Origin: DATEDA01 sp963754305
GTDB lineage: Bacteria; Pseudomonadota; Gammaproteobacteria; Burkholderiales; SG8-39
Direction of reading: 5' to 3'
DNA length: 64,000 bases
NCBI GenBank assembly: GCA_963754305.1
Contig: CAVWFR010000004.1
Location: 62,001 to 126,000, forward strand
In this document: positions 8,687 to 16,810 of the stretch, piece after piece
Numbering within the stretch: position 1 is the stretch's first letter
How the letters are laid out: the number at the start of each line of letters is the position of its first letter
Made by a program: the position numbers and the translations under genes
Notes under the pieces: generated by a model
Told to the model about the DNA's origin: nothing
The model's database searches: none
What the model saw: the letters and a program-made list of their open reading frames with translations, nothing else

Positions 8687-8736
8687 GCAAAACGTCATGG
8701 CCGCATTGCATAACGCGGCCATGACGGCTGGTCTTC
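8679..8736. repeat. long stem-loop between gpsA and dodecin
   Basis: A perfect 12-bp inverted repeat CGTCATGGCCGC/GCGGCCATGACG (8693–8704 with 8715–8726, ten-base loop) is enclosed by GAAGACC/GGTCTTC (8679–8685 with 8730–8736). A further stem CGCGAAGGGGG/CCCCCTCGCG follows near 8791–8813. The rest of the 226-base spacer holds no gene. It may serve as a bidirectional terminator, but no T-tract follows either arm. Confidence 0.65.
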
Positions 8737-8826
8737 CGCTGCTTGAACGACGCGTTGGCGCGCGCGGGGGTCGTGCCGTAGTCAGCGACACGCGAAGGGG
8801 GCACCCCCTCGCGGGGTTTCCCCGGT

Positions 8827-9054
8827 TCAGTCCTCGTACTTGAACGAGAGCTGCACGCGTACGCGGTAGGCGACCACCTTGCCGTTCAGGACCTTCATGT
8901 CCATCTTCGTGACCTCCGCGATCCGGAGATCGCGGAGCGACTTCGCCGCGGTCCCGACCGCGCTCTTGGCCGCGTCCTCCCACGAGGTCTTGCTCGTGCC
9001 GATGACGTCGATCACGCGATAGACGCCCTCGCCGTCGCGGTTCTTCTTGGCCAT
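8827..9054 (-). CDS. dodecin family flavoprotein
   Basis: A 75-residue dodecin. These small proteins form hollow dodecamers that store and protect flavins. It has VYRVIDVIGTSKTSWEDAAKSA, including the flavin-stacking Trp, and the C-terminal strand VVAYRVRVQLSFKYED. An AGGAGG Shine-Dalgarno lies before the ATG. It is monocistronic, converging on gpsA. Confidence 0.92.
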   Translation of the reverse strand: MAKKNRDGEGVYRVIDVIGTSKTSWEDAAKSAVGTAAKSLRDLRIAEVTKMDMKVLNGKVVAYRVRVQLSFKYED

Positions 9055-9117
9055 GATGTCCTCCTTCGGGAATGATTGGTCGGGGATGATGCCGCGCGCT
9101 CGACGCGGCGGCGCCGA

Positions 9118-9594
9118 TCATACGCGCGTTCCGGGGGGCGCGGCGCCGGCGAACCCGAGTTGCCGCCAGGCCTCATAGACGACTACCGCGACCGTATTTC
9201 CCAGGTTGAGGCTCCGGCTCCGGGGGACCATCGGCAGCCGCAGGCGGTGCGGAATCGCGGCGAGCACCGCAGCGGGCAGTCCGCGGGTCTCGGGTCCGAA
9301 GACGAAGACGTCGTTGGGAGCGTAGCGCGCTTCGGCGTAGCTCGCGGTGGCACGGGTCGAGAACGCATGCACCCGCCGCCCTCCGAGCTGCTTTGCCGCC
9401 GAGTCCCAGTCCTCGTGGATGGTCGCCGACGCGATATCGGCGTAGTCGAGCCCGGCGCGGGCAAGCGCGCGATCGGTGATCAGGAAACCGAGCGGCTTCA
9501 CCAGATGCAGCCGGCAGCCGGTGTTCGCGCACAGGCGCAGCACGTTCCCGGTGTTCGGCGGAATCTCGGGCTGGTAGAGGACGACGTCGAACAT
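9118..9594 (-). CDS. trmL: tRNA (cytidine/uridine-2'-O)-methyltransferase TrmL
   Basis: A 158-residue SPOUT methyltransferase that 2'-O-methylates the wobble nucleotide 34 of certain leucine tRNAs. The knot and SAM site are seen as YQPEIPPNTGNVLRLCANTG near the N-terminus, FVFGPETRGLP, and RSLNLGNTVAVVVYEAWRQ at the C-terminus. It lies three bases downstream of comF on the same strand, so the two are probably cotranscribed. Confidence 0.92.
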   Translation of the reverse strand: MFDVVLYQPEIPPNTGNVLRLCANTGCRLHLVKPLGFLITDRALARAGLDYADIASATIHEDWDSAAKQLGGRRVHAFSTRATASYAEARYAPNDVFVFGPETRGLPAAVLAAIPHRLRLPMVPRSRSLNLGNTVAVVVYEAWRQLGFAGAAPPGTRV

Positions 9595-9597
9595 CGT

Positions 9598-10332
9598 CTA
9601 TGCCGCGCCCGTGCTGGACTCGGCTTTCGGCCCGGGTCTAGGCCACGTGCGCGCCACGACCCAGTTCTCGACGCGGACGGCGCCGGCGCGCTTGAGCGTG
9701 CGCGCGAGCTCCTCCAGGCTCGCGCCGGTCGTCATCACGTCGTCGACCACCGCCAGCGAGCATCCTGCGACCGACGCCGCACACTCGAACGCACCACGGA
9801 CGTTCGCGGCGCGCTCAGCGTGTGGCAGGTCGGTCTGCGGCACCGTGTCGCGCACGCGGTGTGCGAGCCCGCTCGCGAGCTCGAGACCGGTCTGGCGCGC
9901 GACGTGGCGCGCGATCTCCAGCGACTGGTTGAAACCCCGCTCGGCGAGGCGCGCGCGTCCCAGCGGCACCGGAACGAGCGCATCGAGGCGCCGCTCGCCG
10001 ACGAGTCCGGCGAGCGCGGTCCCGAAGGCGTCCGCGAGCGCGAGCCGCTGCCCGTACTTGAGCGCGAGCACGAGACGGTCCACCGGAAATTCGTAGCGCC
10101 ATACCGCGATCGTCGCATCGAAGTGCGGCGGGCGGGTCAGGCAGGCGCCGCACACCGCCCCGGCGGGGCTGGGCCCCGCGCATTGCGGGCAGGCGTCCGC
10201 GAGGCGCGGCAGGTCCGCGGCGCAGCCGGGGCAGACGAGCTCATCGCCGCTCGCCGCCGCGCACAGCACGCAGTCCTGGGCGAGCAGCGCACGCCCGATC
10301 ACCGCGCGAAGATCGGTCCAGCCCCGGATCAT
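9598..10332 (-). CDS. comF: ComF family phosphoribosyltransferase-like protein
   Basis: A 244-residue ComF-type protein. The N-terminal part holds Cys pairs of a zinc ribbon (CVLC, CPGC, CPQC, CGAC), and the C-terminal part a phosphoribosyltransferase fold with the PRPP motif VVDDVMTTGASLEE. ComF homologues are needed for DNA uptake in competent bacteria and occur widely next to bioC and bioH genes in proteobacteria. It is divergent from bioC, with about 75 bases between them. Confidence 0.88.
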   Translation of the reverse strand: MIRGWTDLRAVIGRALLAQDCVLCAAASGDELVCPGCAADLPRLADACPQCAGPSPAGAVCGACLTRPPHFDATIAVWRYEFPVDRLVLALKYGQRLALADAFGTALAGLVGERRLDALVPVPLGRARLAERGFNQSLEIARHVARQTGLELASGLAHRVRDTVPQTDLPHAERAANVRGAFECAASVAGCSLAVVDDVMTTGASLEELARTLKRAGAVRVENWVVARTWPRPGPKAESSTGAA

Positions 10333-10407
10333 TGATCGAGGCTATCAGCTTCGCGGCGTGATATCGGGCGCGAGCGAGCGCGCTAGACTCGCGCGGGTGA
10401 GGACCGA

Positions 10408-11331
10408 GTGAGCGACGGGCGCGGCTGGCTCGACCGCGCGGCGGCGCGCCGGTGGTTCGAGCGCGCCGGCGCCGATCCTGCCGCCGACCCGGCCGCGGAA
10501 CCGATCGCCCGCGAGGTCGAGCGGCGCATGGCATCGCGGCTCGACTTGGTGAAGCATGCGCCAAGACGAGTCGTCGACGTCGGCTGCGGCGCTGCCGCGG
10601 GTCTGGCTGGCCTCCGCGCCCGCTACCCGGCCGCGGAGATCGTGCTCGTCGACGGCGCGCTGGCGATGCTGAGGCGCGCGCGGGGCGCGCCGACGCTGGC
10701 GACCCGTGCGGCGACGCGCGCGCGCGCGTTGCTCGGCGCCGGGCGCGAGCGCTTCGTCTGCGCCGACATGGACGCGCTGCCGCTGCCAACCGCCTCCTGC
10801 GGCATGCTGTGGTCGAACCTCGCGCTCGCGTGGGCGCCGGACCCTGCGGCGACGTTCGCGGAGTGGCACCGGGTGCTGGAGGTGGGCGGCCTGCTGATGT
10901 TCGCCTCGTACGGCCCGGACACCCTCAAGGAGCTGCGCGCCGGCTTCGCGTCCGCCGACTCGGCGCCGCACGTGCATCCGTTCGTCGACATGCATGATCT
11001 CGGGGATGCGCTCGTCGCGAGCGGGTTCGCGGATCCGGTCATGGACATGGACGTGCTGAGGGTGACCTATGAGCGCCTCGACGGCCTGCTCGGCGATCTG
11101 CGCGCGACCGGACAGCGGAACGCGCTCGCCGGGCGGCGGCGCACGCTCACGGGGCGCCTTCGCTGGCAGCGGGTGCGCGCAGCGTGCGCGCCGTCCCTCG
11201 ACGCGGGACGACTTGCCGCCACCGTCGAGATCGTCTACGGCCATGCGTGGAAAGCGGCGCCGCGCAAGCTCGCGGACGGCCGCGCGATCATCGCTTTCGA
11301 TCCGGGGTCGCGGCGCCGAAAAACCGATTGA
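10408..11331 (+). CDS. bioC: malonyl-[ACP] O-methyltransferase BioC
   Basis: A 307-residue SAM-dependent methyltransferase. The entry helix RAAARRWFERAGADPAA is followed by motif I VVDVGCGAAAGLAGL, the acidic end of strand 2 (IVLVDGALAML), and the BioC-type SNLALAWAPDPAATFAEWHRVL. BioC methylates malonyl-ACP so that fatty acid synthesis can build pimeloyl for biotin. The comF/bioC divergent pairing supports the call. The start is a GTG; no other biotin gene is in the window. Confidence 0.85.
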   Translation: MSDGRGWLDRAAARRWFERAGADPAADPAAEPIAREVERRMASRLDLVKHAPRRVVDVGCGAAAGLAGLRARYPAAEIVLVDGALAMLRRARGAPTLATRAATRARALLGAGRERFVCADMDALPLPTASCGMLWSNLALAWAPDPAATFAEWHRVLEVGGLLMFASYGPDTLKELRAGFASADSAPHVHPFVDMHDLGDALVASGFADPVMDMDVLRVTYERLDGLLGDLRATGQRNALAGRRRTLTGRLRWQRVRAACAPSLDAGRLAATVEIVYGHAWKAAPRKLADGRAIIAFDPGSRRRKTD

Positions 11332-11358
11332 TCTCGCGCCGTTACGGCGGGATGTGGC

Positions 11359-11388
11359 TTGCTGCGCCGGGGCGCGGTGTGCTACCTT
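11359..11388 (+). promoter_or_regulatory. possible sigma-70-type promoter of the oxidase operon
   Basis: TTGCTG (11359–11364) and TACCTT (11383–11388) are separated by 18 bases, downstream of bioC and ahead of the tandem repeat and the DUF2244–ctaC genes. The match is moderate. Confidence 0.35.
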
Positions 11389-11447
11389 AGCGCGCCTTGA
11401 TGCGGTGCGGCGGACCGGTGCGGGGCGCGCGGTTCCCCGTGGTTTCA

Positions 11448-11512
11448 CCGGTGTATCTCACCCGTGTATTTCGCCCGTGTGTTTCGCCCGTGTGATTCAT
11501 CCCATTGTTTCG
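11448..11512 (+). repeat. 13-bp tandem repeat upstream of the oxidase operon
   Basis: Five consecutive 13-base units ending exactly in phase at 11460, 11473, 11486, 11499 and 11512. The best units read CCCGTGTATTTCG and CCCGTGTGTTTCG; the outer ones are degenerate. The array is T-rich against a GC-rich background and lies in the putative leader about 40 bases before the DUF2244 start. Confidence 0.8.
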
Positions 11513-11553
11513 CGCAGTTTCGCGAGTTGTCGAGAACCAGGATCCCCGCGAGC

Positions 11554-12084
11554 GTGAACCACGCGCGCATCGATATCCAGCCGGTCGGACCAGCCCCCCG
11601 CTTCAGCCTCGTGCTGAAGCGCAACTGCTCCATCTCGCCGCAGGCGCTCGCTACGGTGCTCGGATTGTCGGCCTGTCTCTCGTTCGGCATCGGGATCGGG
11701 TTCGCGGCCATCGGCGCGTGGCCGATCCTGCCCTTCGCCGGCCTCGAGATCGCGGCCCTCGCGGCGGCGTTCTACGTGAACGGGCGGCACGCGGCCGACT
11801 ACGAGCGCATCGCGTTCGAAGGCGGAATGCTCGTGGTCGAGGTGCGCGTCGGCGAGCGGACCCATACGCACCGCTTCAACCCGCACTGGGTACGGCTGGT
11901 CGCGAGCGGCGGGGAGCGCGACCTCCGCCTGGCGCTGAGATCGCACGGCAAGGAGCTCGAGATCGGGCGTCACCTGGATGCGCGCGGGCGCGCACTGCTC
12001 GCGGCGGAGGTCCGCGGGCGGCTCGCGGGAGCGAGCATCGGAAGCGGTCAGCATAGAACGAGGGCGGAGACGGGGAGCCGATGA
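11554..12084 (+). CDS. DUF2244 domain membrane protein
   Basis: A 176-residue protein with two adjacent membrane segments (ALATVLGLSACLSFGIGIGF and PILPFAGLEIAALAAAFYV) and a soluble C-terminal domain with RFNPHWVRLV. This matches the DUF2244 family, often found beside cytochrome c oxidase subunit II; the function is unknown. A GTG at 11554 was chosen because the conserved part begins there and the open frame upstream runs through the tandem repeat. Its last four bases overlap ctaC as ATGA. Confidence 0.8.
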   Translation: MNHARIDIQPVGPAPRFSLVLKRNCSISPQALATVLGLSACLSFGIGIGFAAIGAWPILPFAGLEIAALAAAFYVNGRHAADYERIAFEGGMLVVEVRVGERTHTHRFNPHWVRLVASGGERDLRLALRSHGKELEIGRHLDARGRALLAAEVRGRLAGASIGSGQHRTRAETGSR

Positions 12085-13220
12085 GCACGATGTCCAGACT
12101 GGTCGCCGCCGCGGCGGGATTGCCTGTGATCCTGCACGGGAGCCTCGCCGTCGCCCTGGAGTCCAAGCACAACCTGCCCCCGCCGGTCACCCCGATCGCG
12201 CGCGAGATCTACGACCTGCACCTGCTGATGCTCGCCATCTGCTGTGTGATCTTCGTCGGCGTGTTCTCGGTGATGTTCTACTCCATCTACGCGCACCGGA
12301 AGTCGGTCGGCCACAAGGCCGTGCCGTTCCACGAGAACACGACCGTGGAGATCGTCTGGACGATCATCCCGCTGTTCATCCTGATCGGCATGGCGTGGCC
12401 GGCGACCAAGAGCGTCCTCGCGCTGAAGGACACGTCGAACCCCGACATCACGATCAAAGCGACCGGATACCAGTGGAAGTGGGGGTATGACTACTTGAAG
12501 GGCGAGGGCGAGGGCATCGCGCTCTACTCCAACCTGTCGACCCCGTCCGAGCAGGTCTACAACCGCCAAGACAAGGGCGAGAACTACCTGCTCGAGGTCG
12601 ATCAGAACCTGGTCGTCCCGGTCGGCAGGAAGATCCGCGTCCTCACCACCGCGGGCGACGTGATCCACGCGTGGTGGGTGCCGGCGTTCGGCGTGAAGCA
12701 GGACGCCATCCCCGGGTTCGTGCGCGACACGTGGTTCAGGGCCGAGAAGGAAGGCATCTATCGCGGCCAGTGCGCCGAGCTGTGCGGCAAGGACCACGGC
12801 TTCATGCCGATCGTGGTCGAGGTCGTGTCGCCCGCCGCGTATGCCGTCTGGGTGGGCGACCAGAAAAAGAGAATCGCGGCCGCCGCGGACGATCCGGCCA
12901 AGACCTGGGACCTCGCCGAGCTTCGCACGCGCGGGGAGAAGGTCTACGCCGCGAACTGCGTGGCGTGTCACCAGGCGAACGGCATGGGCGTGCCGAACGC
13001 GTTCCCGGCGCTCGCCGGCTCGAAAATGGTGAACGGGCCGCCGGGCGCTCAGCTCGCGCTGATCCTCAACGGCAAGCAGGGTACGGCCATGCAGGCGTTC
13101 GGCAAGCAGCTCTCCGACGTCGACATCGCCGCCGTCACTACCTACACGCGAAACGCCTGGGGCAACAAGGCGGCCGACAACCTCGTGCAACCGGCCGAAG
13201 TCAAGACCGCCCGCAAGTGA
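12081..13220 (+). CDS. ctaC: cytochrome c oxidase subunit II with fused cytochrome c domain
   Basis: A 379-residue subunit II. Two membrane helices (LLMLAICCVIFVGVFSVMFY and IVWTIIPLFILIGMAWP) precede the periplasmic cupredoxin domain. CuA ligands are present: His196 in VIHAWW, then Cys231, Glu233, Cys235, His239 and Met242 in CAELCGKDHGFM. A C-terminal extension carries a c-type heme site CVACH (Cys293–His297). It accepts electrons from soluble or membrane cytochrome c and passes them to subunit I. The covalent cytochrome c is the caa3-type arrangement common in betaproteobacteria. Confidence 0.95.
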   Translation: MSTMSRLVAAAAGLPVILHGSLAVALESKHNLPPPVTPIAREIYDLHLLMLAICCVIFVGVFSVMFYSIYAHRKSVGHKAVPFHENTTVEIVWTIIPLFILIGMAWPATKSVLALKDTSNPDITIKATGYQWKWGYDYLKGEGEGIALYSNLSTPSEQVYNRQDKGENYLLEVDQNLVVPVGRKIRVLTTAGDVIHAWWVPAFGVKQDAIPGFVRDTWFRAEKEGIYRGQCAELCGKDHGFMPIVVEVVSPAAYAVWVGDQKKRIAAAADDPAKTWDLAELRTRGEKVYAANCVACHQANGMGVPNAFPALAGSKMVNGPPGAQLALILNGKQGTAMQAFGKQLSDVDIAAVTTYTRNAWGNKAADNLVQPAEVKTARK

Positions 13221-13245
13221 CGCACCCTCCGAGGAGCATCCGGCA

Positions 13246-14847
13246 ATGAGCGCAGTCATCCACGACCACGAGCATCACGGCGAGCACGGCGATCACGCAC
13301 CCTACAAGGGCGGGATCATGCGGTGGATCTCGACCACCAATCACAAGGACATCGGCACGCTGTATCTGTGGTTCAGCGGGATCATGTTCCTCCTCGGCGG
13401 CGTGCTCGCGCTCGGCATCCGCGCCGAGCTCTTCGTGCCCGGGTTGCAGGTGTGGAACCCCGAGTTCTTCAACCAGCTCACCACGATGCACGGCGTGATC
13501 ATGGTGTTCGGCGCGATCATGCCGGCGTTCGTCGGCTTCGCGAACTGGCAGGTGCCGATGATGATCGGCGCGCCGGACATGGCCTTCGCGCGGCTGAACA
13601 ACTGGAGCTTCTGGCTGCTGCCGTTCGCCGCCTCGCTCCTCGTCATCTCGTTCTTCGTGCCCGGCGGTGCGACGGGCGCGGGGTGGACGCTCTACGCGCC
13701 GCTGACGGTGCAGATGGGGCCGGGGATGGATCTCGCGATCTTCGCGCTCCACATCATGGGGGCGTCGTCGATCATGGGGTCGATCAACATCGTCACCACG
13801 ATCCTCAACATGCGCGCCCCCGGCATGACGCTGATGAAGATGCCGCTCTTCGTGTGGACGTGGCTGATAACCGCTTATCTGCTGATCGCGGTGATGCCGG
13901 TGCTCGCGGGCGCGATCACGATGACGCTCACCGACCGCCATTTCGGCACCTCGTTCTTCAACGCGGCCGGCGGCGGCGACCCGGTGATGTACCAGCACAT
14001 CTTCTGGTTCTTCGGCCATCCCGAGGTCTACATCATGATCCTGCCGGCGTTCGGGATCGTGTCGCAGATCCTGCCCGCCTTCTCGCGGAAGCCGCTGTTC
14101 GGCTACTCGTCGATGGTGTACGCGACGAGCTCGATCGCGATCCTCTCGTTCATTGTCTGGGCGCACCACATGTTCACCGTCGGCATGCCGGCGGGGGGGC
14201 TGCTGTTCTTCATGTACGCGACCGTGCTGATCGCGGTGCCGACGGGCGTAAAGGTGTTCAACTGGCTCGCCACGATGTGGAAGGGATCGCTTACGTTCGA
14301 GACGCCGATGCTGTTCGCAATCGGCTTCCTCTTCGTTTTCACGATGGGCGGCTTCACCGGCCTTATCCTCGCCATCATGCCGGTGGACATCCAGCTGCAG
14401 GACACCTACTACGTGGTGGCTCACTTCCATTACGTGCTCGTCGCGGGCTCGCTATACGCGATCTTCGGGGGCGTCTACTTCTGGCTGCCGAAGTGGTGCG
14501 GCCGGATGTACGACGAGACCCTAGGGAAATGGCACTTCTGGCTGAGCCTCGTTTTCTTCAATCTCACGTTCTTCCCGATGCACTTCCTCGGCCTCGCCGG
14601 CATGCCGCGGCGGATCCCGGACTACGCGCTGCAGTTCGCCGACTACAACCTGATCGCCTCCATCGGCGCGTTCGGTTTCGGGCTGTCGCAGCTGCTCTTC
14701 TTCTACATCGTGCTCAAGTGCACGGTGTTCGGCCAGGGCGAGAAAGCCCCGGCGAATCCGTGGGAGGGAGCCGACACGCTGGAATGGACCCATCTGCCGT
14801 CGCCCGCGCCCTACCACAGCTTCGAAACGCCGCCGGTAGTGCGCTGA
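13246..14847 (+). CDS. ctaD: cytochrome c oxidase subunit I
   Basis: A 533-residue, roughly 12-helix heme-copper oxidase subunit. It has the low-spin heme ligand region LTTMHGVIMVFGAIMP, the CuB/active-site helix FFGHPEVYIMILPAFG with the D-channel Glu, the His pair WAHHMFTVG, the K-channel helix, and the heme a3 ligand region VVAHFHYVLVAGS. It reduces O2 to water and pumps protons. It follows ctaC by 25 bases with an AGGAG Shine-Dalgarno. Confidence 0.97.
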   Translation: MSAVIHDHEHHGEHGDHAPYKGGIMRWISTTNHKDIGTLYLWFSGIMFLLGGVLALGIRAELFVPGLQVWNPEFFNQLTTMHGVIMVFGAIMPAFVGFANWQVPMMIGAPDMAFARLNNWSFWLLPFAASLLVISFFVPGGATGAGWTLYAPLTVQMGPGMDLAIFALHIMGASSIMGSINIVTTILNMRAPGMTLMKMPLFVWTWLITAYLLIAVMPVLAGAITMTLTDRHFGTSFFNAAGGGDPVMYQHIFWFFGHPEVYIMILPAFGIVSQILPAFSRKPLFGYSSMVYATSSIAILSFIVWAHHMFTVGMPAGGLLFFMYATVLIAVPTGVKVFNWLATMWKGSLTFETPMLFAIGFLFVFTMGGFTGLILAIMPVDIQLQDTYYVVAHFHYVLVAGSLYAIFGGVYFWLPKWCGRMYDETLGKWHFWLSLVFFNLTFFPMHFLGLAGMPRRIPDYALQFADYNLIASIGAFGFGLSQLLFFYIVLKCTVFGQGEKAPANPWEGADTLEWTHLPSPAPYHSFETPPVVR

Positions 14848-14854
14848 GGCGGGA

Positions 14855-14953
14855 ATGGCGCTGTCCGATAAAGCGAAGACCGCGATCGTGCTCGCGTCGA
14901 TCGGGGCCGTGTTCTTCTTCGGGATCATGCTCAAGTACTGGGTCCTGCGATGA
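14855..14953 (+). CDS. cytochrome oxidase small assembly protein (32 aa)
   Basis: A 32-residue single-span membrane protein starting MALSDKAKTAIVL and ending KYWVLR, with the hydrophobic core IVLASIGAVFFFGIML. It lies seven bases after ctaD and overlaps the ctaG start as ATGA, a clear sign of a translated gene. Betaproteobacteria carry such a mini-protein between ctaD and ctaG, named as a small oxidase assembly protein; its mechanism is not established. Confidence 0.75.
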   Translation: MALSDKAKTAIVLASIGAVFFFGIMLKYWVLR

Positions 14954-15531
14954 GCGCGGCCACCGACGTCGCAATCGCGGCCGCCAACCGCCGGCTGTTG
15001 AAGAAGCTTCTCGTCGTCGCGGCCGGGATGTTCGCGTTCGGCTTCGCGCTGGTGCCGTTCTACGAGAAGATCTGCGAGGTCACGGGGATTCGCAGCGTGG
15101 TGCAGCCGGACGCGCTGCCGGCGAACACGCACGTCGACACCGCCCGGATGGTCACCGTCGAGCTCGACTCGAACACGCACGACATCGCCTGGACGTTCAA
15201 AGCGGTGGCGCGCAGCGTCCAGGTACACCCCGGCCAGCTCGTGACCGTCGCCTACGAAGTGCGGAACGCGCTCGACCGGCCGGTGACCGGGCAGGCGGTG
15301 CCGAGCTACGGCCCCCAGCACGCGGCCAAGTACTTCAAGAAGATGGAGTGTTTCTGCTTCCAGCAGCAGACGCTCGCGCCCGGAGAGGTGCGGCAACTAC
15401 CGGTGGTGTTCGTCATCGACCCGGCGCTGCCGGCGGACCTCAACACGATCACGTTGTCGTACACGTTTTTCGAGATTGCCGGACGCGGCCGCAGCGCGGA
15501 GGCGGGGCGCGGTGCGGCGAGCGGGAGCTGA
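14950..15531 (+). CDS. ctaG: cytochrome c oxidase assembly protein CtaG (Cox11)
   Basis: A 193-residue copper chaperone that delivers Cu to the CuB site of subunit I. One N-terminal membrane helix (LLVVAAGMFAFGFALVPFYE) anchors a periplasmic immunoglobulin-like domain with the copper motif ECFCF. PFYEKICEVTG and GQAVPSYGP are family-typical. The start overlaps the preceding mini-gene. Confidence 0.94.
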   Translation: MSAATDVAIAAANRRLLKKLLVVAAGMFAFGFALVPFYEKICEVTGIRSVVQPDALPANTHVDTARMVTVELDSNTHDIAWTFKAVARSVQVHPGQLVTVAYEVRNALDRPVTGQAVPSYGPQHAAKYFKKMECFCFQQQTLAPGEVRQLPVVFVIDPALPADLNTITLSYTFFEIAGRGRSAEAGRGAASGS

Positions 15532-15539
15532 TCGGACCG

Positions 15540-15767
15540 ATGGCAGCGAGCGCCGTGAGCGAAACGCGCAGAAAGGCGGGGCCGTTGCAGGTCGCGAAGG
15601 CGGTGTTCTGGTCGTTCCTGGGCATCCGCAAGCGGACCGAGCACGAGTCCGACGCCGTGCGGCTGTCGCCGGTACAGGTGATCATCGCCGGGCTGATCGG
15701 TGCCGCGCTGTTCATCGGAGCGCTCGTCCTGATCGTGCGGCTGGTGATCAGCGAGGCAGCGGGCTAG
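15540..15767 (+). CDS. DUF2970 domain single-span membrane protein
   Basis: A 75-residue protein with the DUF2970 hallmark VFWSFLGIRKRTEHE, the QVIIAGL motif and one C-terminal membrane helix (IAGLIGAALFIGALVLIVRL). DUF2970 genes sit between ctaG and ctaE in most betaproteobacterial oxidase operons, suggesting a part in assembly; no function is known. The ATG is eight bases after the ctaG stop. Confidence 0.85.
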   Translation: MAASAVSETRRKAGPLQVAKAVFWSFLGIRKRTEHESDAVRLSPVQVIIAGLIGAALFIGALVLIVRLVISEAAG

Positions 15768-15823
15768 ACCGGGAACCGAACGCCGGGCGGTGCGAAACAC
15801 ACGACCAGGGGTAGGAGAGGGAC

Positions 15824-16675
15824 ATGAGTACAGCGAAGACCGCCCACTATTTCATCCCGCAGCCGTCGAGCTGGCCGGTCGTCGGCTCGATCGGGCTCTT
15901 CGGGATGGCGACCGGGGCGGCGCTGTGGTTCAACGGCACGCCGTGGGGCAAGTACGTCGTGCTCGCCGGTTTCGCCGTGCTGGTCTACATGATGTTCGGC
16001 TGGTTCGGCAAGGTGATCCATGAATCGGAGGGCGGCAGCTACAACCAGCAGGTCGATGGCTCGTTCCGCTGGGGGATGGGCTGGTTCATCTTTTCGGAGG
16101 TCATGTTCTTTGCGGCGTTCTTCGGCGCGCTGTTCTATGCGCGGGTGCTCTCGGTGCCGTGGCTCGGCGACCTGGAGCACAAGCTGCTGTGGCCCGATTT
16201 TTCCTCGCAGTGGCCCACCGCGGGCCCCGATGCCGCCGATCCATTTACCCCGATGGGCGCGTGGGGGATTCCTGCGTTCAACACGCTGCTTCTCCTCAGC
16301 TCCGGGGTGACGGTCACGTGGGCCCACTGGGCGCTGAAGGCCAACCATCGCGGGCAGCTCATCCTCGGTCTGATCCTGACGATCGCGCTCGGTTTCACCT
16401 TCCTCGGGTTCCAGGCCTACGAGTACCTGCACGCCTACTCGGAGCTCAACCTCAGGCTCAGCTCCGGAATCTACGGCTCGACGTTCTATATGCTCACGGG
16501 CTTTCACGGCTTCCACGTGACGGTCGGCGCGATCATGCTGACGGTGATCCTCTTTCGCTGCGTGGCCGGCCACTTCCGCCCGGATCATCACTTCGGGTTC
16601 GAGGGCGTCTCGTGGTACTGGCACTTCGTGGACGTGGTCTGGCTGCTCTTGTTCGTGCTGGTGTACTGGCTATAG
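15824..16675 (+). CDS. ctaE: cytochrome c oxidase subunit III
   Basis: A 283-residue membrane subunit with about seven helices. It has the typical YYFIP-like N-terminus (HYFIPQPSSWP), the conserved Glu region WGMGWFIFSEVMFFAAFFGA, ITLSSGVTVTWAHWAL-type helix and the C-terminal signature SWYWHFVDVVWLLLFVLVYW. Subunit III stabilises the proton-pumping core. It is the last structural gene before a strong terminator. Confidence 0.96.
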   Translation: MSTAKTAHYFIPQPSSWPVVGSIGLFGMATGAALWFNGTPWGKYVVLAGFAVLVYMMFGWFGKVIHESEGGSYNQQVDGSFRWGMGWFIFSEVMFFAAFFGALFYARVLSVPWLGDLEHKLLWPDFSSQWPTAGPDAADPFTPMGAWGIPAFNTLLLLSSGVTVTWAHWALKANHRGQLILGLILTIALGFTFLGFQAYEYLHAYSELNLRLSSGIYGSTFYMLTGFHGFHVTVGAIMLTVILFRCVAGHFRPDHHFGFEGVSWYWHFVDVVWLLLFVLVYWL

Positions 16676-16766
16676 CGACGTCGCCCCTTAACGAGACCAG
16701 GCGAAAGACTCGCGGGCGGCGCGAGAACAATGAGGAGGAGGGCGCCCTGCAAGGGGCGGTTTGAGG

Positions 16767-16800
16767 ACGCCGCGCCGGCAGAGGGTGCGGCGTTTTTTTT
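16767..16800 (+). terminator. Rho-independent terminator after ctaE
   Basis: An ACGCCGC/GCGGCGT stem (16767–16773 with 16787–16793) runs directly into eight Ts. Upstream of it the 3' untranslated stretch holds another hairpin, CTCGCG/CGCGAG, near 16713–16729. Confidence 0.9.
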
Positions 16801-16810
16801 GGTGTCTTGA

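Noticed and set aside
11448..11512. Possible CRISPR-like repeats
   Set aside because: The 13-base units are directly adjacent with no spacers and no cas genes are present.
13323..15767. A very long open frame across the oxidase genes
   Set aside because: It is a GC-rich shadow of ctaD and ctaG; only its last 75 codons (15540–15767) are a real gene.
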